A DNA stretch of 64,000 nucleotides from UBA4416 sp943362175 (GTDB taxonomy: Bacteria; Bacteroidota; Bacteroidia; B-17B0; Aurantibacillaceae), in contig CALRIU020000005.1 in NCBI GenBank assembly GCA_943362175.1, positions 1 to 64,000 of the forward strand. The letters run 5' to 3'. This document shows, one piece after another, positions 61,067-64,000 of the stretch; position 1 is the first letter of the stretch; the number at the start of each line of letters is the position of its first letter. The position numbers were made by a program, and so were the translations under genes. The notes below the pieces were generated by a model that saw only the letters and a list, made by a program, of their open reading frames with translations, made no database searches and was not told the origin of the DNA.

Positions 61067-61777
61067 ATGAAACACGTATTCCTTCTGCTCTTCTTCCTCT
61101 TTTCTGTTCTGGTGCGGGCACAAGTTCAAAACGACTTGTCTTTGCCTTATATGGTGCGTGAGCCCTCGGTGAAAACAGACAAGCCGCCGGTCCTGATTTT
61201 GCTGCATGGCTACGGAAGTAATGAAGCCGATCTCTTCGGCCTGCAAGCGCAGTTCCCGGCGCATTTCCTGGTGGTTTCCGTGCGCGCACCGATTGCCATG
61301 ACAGCCAACAGCTTTCAGTGGTTCCGGATGGAAACCGTGAATGGCGTGATGCTGGGCAATCCCGAAGATCTGAAAAGCAGCCGGGAAAAGATCAAAGCCC
61401 TGATCCCGGAAGTGACGGCCAAATACAAGGCAGACCCTAAGCAGGTATACCTCTGCGGTTTCAGCCAGGGCGCAATGATGAGCTATGAGGTAGGGCTAAC
61501 ATCGCCTGAGCTGCTGAGGGGAATCGCGCCGTTAAGCGGAAAGATCTTTGAATCGCTGAAAGCCCTGGTAAAGTCCACCGCGGCCCTGAAAGCCCTGAAG
61601 ATCTTCATCGGGCATGGGGACGCCGATGCCCGCGTGGCTTACAGCTATGCCACCGAAGCCGACGGCTATTTAAAAAAGCTGGGACTGAGCCCTGTGCTTC
61701 ACACCTACAAAGGCATGCCGCATTCCATCAACCAGGAAGAGCTCAAAGAGCTTCGCCTCTGGCTCGAAGGAAAATAA
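61067..61777 (+). CDS. Secreted phospholipase/carboxylesterase-type hydrolase
   Basis: A 236-residue alpha/beta hydrolase with a signal peptide (MKHVFLLLFFLFSVLVRA). Catalytic elements visible: HGYGSNEADL (oxyanion region), Ser133 in CGFSQGAMMS, Asp in GHGDADARV, and the C-terminal His in KGMPHSINQEE. This matches the phospholipase/carboxylesterase (YpfH/EstB-like) family, which hydrolyses short acyl esters. It is probably periplasmic. Single gene, substrate unknown. Confidence 0.87.
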   Translation: MKHVFLLLFFLFSVLVRAQVQNDLSLPYMVREPSVKTDKPPVLILLHGYGSNEADLFGLQAQFPAHFLVVSVRAPIAMTANSFQWFRMETVNGVMLGNPEDLKSSREKIKALIPEVTAKYKADPKQVYLCGFSQGAMMSYEVGLTSPELLRGIAPLSGKIFESLKALVKSTAALKALKIFIGHGDADARVAYSYATEADGYLKKLGLSPVLHTYKGMPHSINQEELKELRLWLEGK

Positions 61778-61946
61778 AGAAAAACATTCCTAAAACCGGA
61801 CTATGTGCAGGAGCCATCCATCGCCTGTTGTTATGCAAACTTACAGTGATACTATTGTTAAAAAATACATTTTCCCCTACAGGACTATGCTTAATCGGAT
61901 ATCTTGATTTATATTCACATTATTCTACAACCTAAACGATTTCACT

Positions 61947-63029
61947 ATGAAAGAGCTGATTGATAAGGTAAAAGACAACAAAATTTGTTTATCCTATTTA
62001 GGCTTGTTTAATGACGATATCACCACCAGGCTCATTGCGATCAGCGAATATTACCTGGAAAACAAAACGGATCTCGGCAAGCTCAAGAACAAGGTATCCT
62101 TACTCATTGCCGAATGTTTTCAAAACATTATCCGGCACAGCGGCACGAAAGATCAGCAGAGTCTCCTCACGGATAATCCCGACTTTTTTCAACTCAGCAT
62201 CCTGGAAGATCGCGTGGTTTTGTCGTCCTGTAACCTCATCCATAATGAGCACATTGATGCGCTCAATGAAAAAATGATGCTGGTGAATTCGCTGAGCAGC
62301 GAAGCGCTCAAACAACTTTACCAGGAAGTGCTGGCAAACGGCTCCTTTTCTGAAAAGGGTGGAGCAAGCCTCGGATTGATTGAGATGGCAAGGAAATCAG
62401 GCCTCCCGATAAAATATGCCTTCCAGGAATCTTCAGAAACGCAATCCCGGTTTTTTCTGTCCCTGGAAGTTTCTACCAGCAAGGAACGCATCAGCGCGGG
62501 CCTCGACATTCTGTACCATGTCAACTTTTACCTGGACCTCCGCGATCACAAAGTCATCCTGCTCTACAAAGGCGACCTGTCTAAAGACATCATCGTGTCG
62601 CTCATCACCATGCTGCAGAATAATTTCATCGATGACAGGAAGCCCTCCTCCAAGGAAAAACGGTTTATGGTTTCGCTGATCGAAGTGCTGCAAAATATTT
62701 CCAAGCACGGAAAAGCCATCAACGGCTCGAAGGAAGGCATGTTCTGCATCAGCATGCTAAAAGGTGATTACATCATTGACAGCAGCAACTACATAGAGGA
62801 AACAAACCGGGAAGCCCTTGAGCACACGCTCACAGACATCAGGAGCATGTCGGCGGAAGAGATCAGCAGGCTCTATAAGGAGCGGCTCCTGGACAACGTG
62901 ATTACCGAAGAAGGGAATTGCGGGCTGGGCTTGCTGGAAATCGCCAAAAATTCGGGAAATAATTTCCGGTACGCCATTACCCGGACTCCTGAAAAAGAAT
63001 GGTTCTATTCGATAAAAATTAAAATATAA
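61947..63029 (+). CDS. SiaB-like protein kinase, tandem domain (DUF6272-like)
   Basis: A 360-residue cytoplasmic protein made of two homologous halves. Each half has an N-box-like segment, KVSLLIAECFQNIIRHSG in the first and FMVSLIEVLQNISKHGKA in the second, and a G-box-like one, KGGASLGLIEMARKSGLP and EGNCGLGLLEIAKNSGNN. This is the GHKL kinase layout of SiaB, which phosphorylates its partner SiaC. The gene five bases downstream encodes a SiaC-like protein, which supports the call. Fusion of two kinase-like domains is unusual compared with the single-domain SiaB described in Pseudomonas. Confidence 0.8.
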   Translation: MKELIDKVKDNKICLSYLGLFNDDITTRLIAISEYYLENKTDLGKLKNKVSLLIAECFQNIIRHSGTKDQQSLLTDNPDFFQLSILEDRVVLSSCNLIHNEHIDALNEKMMLVNSLSSEALKQLYQEVLANGSFSEKGGASLGLIEMARKSGLPIKYAFQESSETQSRFFLSLEVSTSKERISAGLDILYHVNFYLDLRDHKVILLYKGDLSKDIIVSLITMLQNNFIDDRKPSSKEKRFMVSLIEVLQNISKHGKAINGSKEGMFCISMLKGDYIIDSSNYIEETNREALEHTLTDIRSMSAEEISRLYKERLLDNVITEEGNCGLGLLEIAKNSGNNFRYAITRTPEKEWFYSIKIKI

Positions 63030-63034
63030 AGGTT

Positions 63035-63409
63035 ATGCAGACGCTTGTTATCCCAAAAACCAATGAAACTCCTGAGATTGTGCTGGACGGTTCCAAAGGA
63101 ACATTTTCATTTGCCGGGAAGTCATTTCCCGAAAACGTCAATGATTTTTACAACGAAACGATAAAATACCTGGAGGCCTATGTGCTACAGCCCAAAGACA
63201 AGACAACGCTTGAGTTCAGCTGGCTTTATTTTAACACCGCCACTTCCAAGATGATCGTGAAAATCATCATGTTGCTGAAAACCGTGAACAAGTCCGGAAA
63301 ATCCCTCGACATCAAATGGTTTTGCAGCCCCGACGACGACCTGATCATCGAAAAGGGAAACGAGTTCGCAGACCTGCTGGGTGCTGATTTTTCTATTCAC
63401 TATCTCTAA
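63035..63409 (+). CDS. SiaC-like regulatory phosphoprotein (DUF1987)
   Basis: A 124-residue protein matching DUF1987/SiaC: PKTNETPEIVLDGSKGTFSF at the start, GKSFPENVNDFYNETIKYLE, and the conserved FSWLYFNTATSKMIVKIIML, with the phosphorylatable Thr/Ser in the FNTATSK element. SiaC is an anti-anti-sigma-like switch phosphorylated by SiaB and dephosphorylated by a PP2C-type phosphatase. It overlaps no gene and follows the kinase by five bases, in one operon. Confidence 0.85.
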   Translation: MQTLVIPKTNETPEIVLDGSKGTFSFAGKSFPENVNDFYNETIKYLEAYVLQPKDKTTLEFSWLYFNTATSKMIVKIIMLLKTVNKSGKSLDIKWFCSPDDDLIIEKGNEFADLLGADFSIHYL

Positions 63410-63489
63410 GATAAGGTCCGGCCTGCTTGTCTTCTTTGCATGCGAGCCGGTTTAAGAATTTAGTTGCACGCTTACTTACGTTTTTGTTT

Positions 63490-64000
63490 ATGATACCCAT
63501 TTACCGAAAGCATACCTTACTTTTTCTTTTATTACTCACACTTGGCCAGGGAGCATTTTCCCAAAACCGGAAAACAGATTCCTTAAAGCTTGTTGTCAAA
63601 AACGCGCTCAGCGATACGGTAAAAATGAGCGCCCTGGTCTATTGGGCGGATCTCTTATCCGATACAGATCCTGAGGAGGCGCTTCGCCTCTACGATCAGG
63701 CCCAGAAGCTCGCGGAGAAAAACCTATCGCGCAAATCGGTAAAGATCAATGACAATGGTTTTTCCGCGGGCACCATCAACGAGAAGGGAAGCGGCGACGA
63801 GCCGATGTCGACCCTGAGAAAGAAATGCCTTCGTATGCTCGGCAATGCCTTAACAGGAAAGGGAGACGCTTACGGAACTTTGAGGCAGGACGATAAAGCC
63901 CTGGAGGCTTACAACCAGGCGATAAACGTATTTACAACGCTCAAAAGCAGCGGGGCTGTTGCCAGCTGCTATTACCGCTGCGGGCAGCTGATGTTCAGCG
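63490..64000 (+). CDS. Exported TPR protein, N-terminal part (possible SiaA-type phosphatase)
   Basis: Begins at ATG 63490 with a signal peptide (MIPIYRKHTLLFLLLLTLGQ) and runs off the right edge with no stop. The visible 170 residues contain tetratricopeptide repeats (LVYWADLLSDTDPEEALRLY; NALTGKGDAYGTLRQDDKAL). In Bacteroidota, TPR proteins after SiaB-SiaC-like pairs often end in a SpoIIE/PP2C phosphatase, which would complete the switch; that part is not visible here. Confidence 0.75.
   Translation, partial: MIPIYRKHTLLFLLLLTLGQGAFSQNRKTDSLKLVVKNALSDTVKMSALVYWADLLSDTDPEEALRLYDQAQKLAEKNLSRKSVKINDNGFSAGTINEKGSGDEPMSTLRKKCLRMLGNALTGKGDAYGTLRQDDKALEAYNQAINVFTTLKSSGAVASCYYRCGQLMFS

Noticed and set aside
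1..64000. CRISPR array
   Set aside because: No regularly spaced direct repeats with unique spacers were seen; the repeats in the fibre genes are coding.

Overview
The window looks like a chromosomal segment of a Bacteroidota member, probably of the Chitinophagia/Sphingobacteriia type. The evidence is the TAnnTTTG promoter -7 boxes in front of many genes, a secreted protein with a type IX secretion (T9SS) sorting tail, and typical families of the phylum (S41 peptidases, DUF4199, ArsR-SRPBCC pairs, SiaB/SiaC-like signalling). The species cannot be named from the sequence alone.

Layout. 0-3.1 kb is conserved core: the start of a CtpA-like S41 protease, a LON-domain protein, an apparent prs-rplY operon, and tRNA-Leu(CAA). 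3.1-22.3 kb is an accessory region downstream of that tRNA. It holds an RsgA-like GTPase behind a tiny upstream ORF, a membrane-anchored nitrilase-fold enzyme, a type II restriction-modification pair, a DUF1826-like gene, an S41 peptidase, an ArsR-SRPBCC module, a complete type I restriction-modification operon (hsdM-hsdS-hsdR plus a DUF45 metalloprotease) and a DUF5677-like gene. Two degenerate copies of the tRNA-Leu 3' part, each followed by a terminator hairpin, lie inside it. A near-perfect 69-bp direct repeat brackets the type I system. Together these suggest repeated insertion at a tRNA hotspot, although no integrase is visible.

22.3-27.1 kb carries regulators and small enzymes: AraC plus a TetX-like monooxygenase, a LuxR-type regulator with DUF4199 and VOC proteins, a Fur-family repressor with a candidate operator, and an SRPBCC protein.

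27.6-51.7 kb is the most unusual part. It is a same-strand cluster of very large, Thr/Ser/Gly-rich, beta-type proteins without recognisable signal peptides. In order they are a ComEC-like metallo-beta-lactamase domain behind a proline-rich linker, a 1457-residue DUF6603-like protein, two giant proteins with IPT/TIG repeats (1099 and 1561 residues), four paralogous fibre-like proteins (three ending in an S74-type intramolecular chaperone), a small Hint-like protein and an App1/DUF2183 phosphatase-like protein. An SRPBCC protein and a lipoprotein follow. No phage structural or contractile-injection genes accompany it, so its role is open.

51.9-64 kb contains a second ArsR-SRPBCC module (plus DoxX) whose promoter/operator matches that of the first, a beta-propeller protein, a glycine-rich T9SS protein, two thioredoxin-like proteins lacking the CxxC, an EF-G paralogue with a long hairpin-bearing leader, an esterase, and a tandem-domain SiaB-like kinase with its SiaC-like partner and the start of a TPR protein at the right edge.
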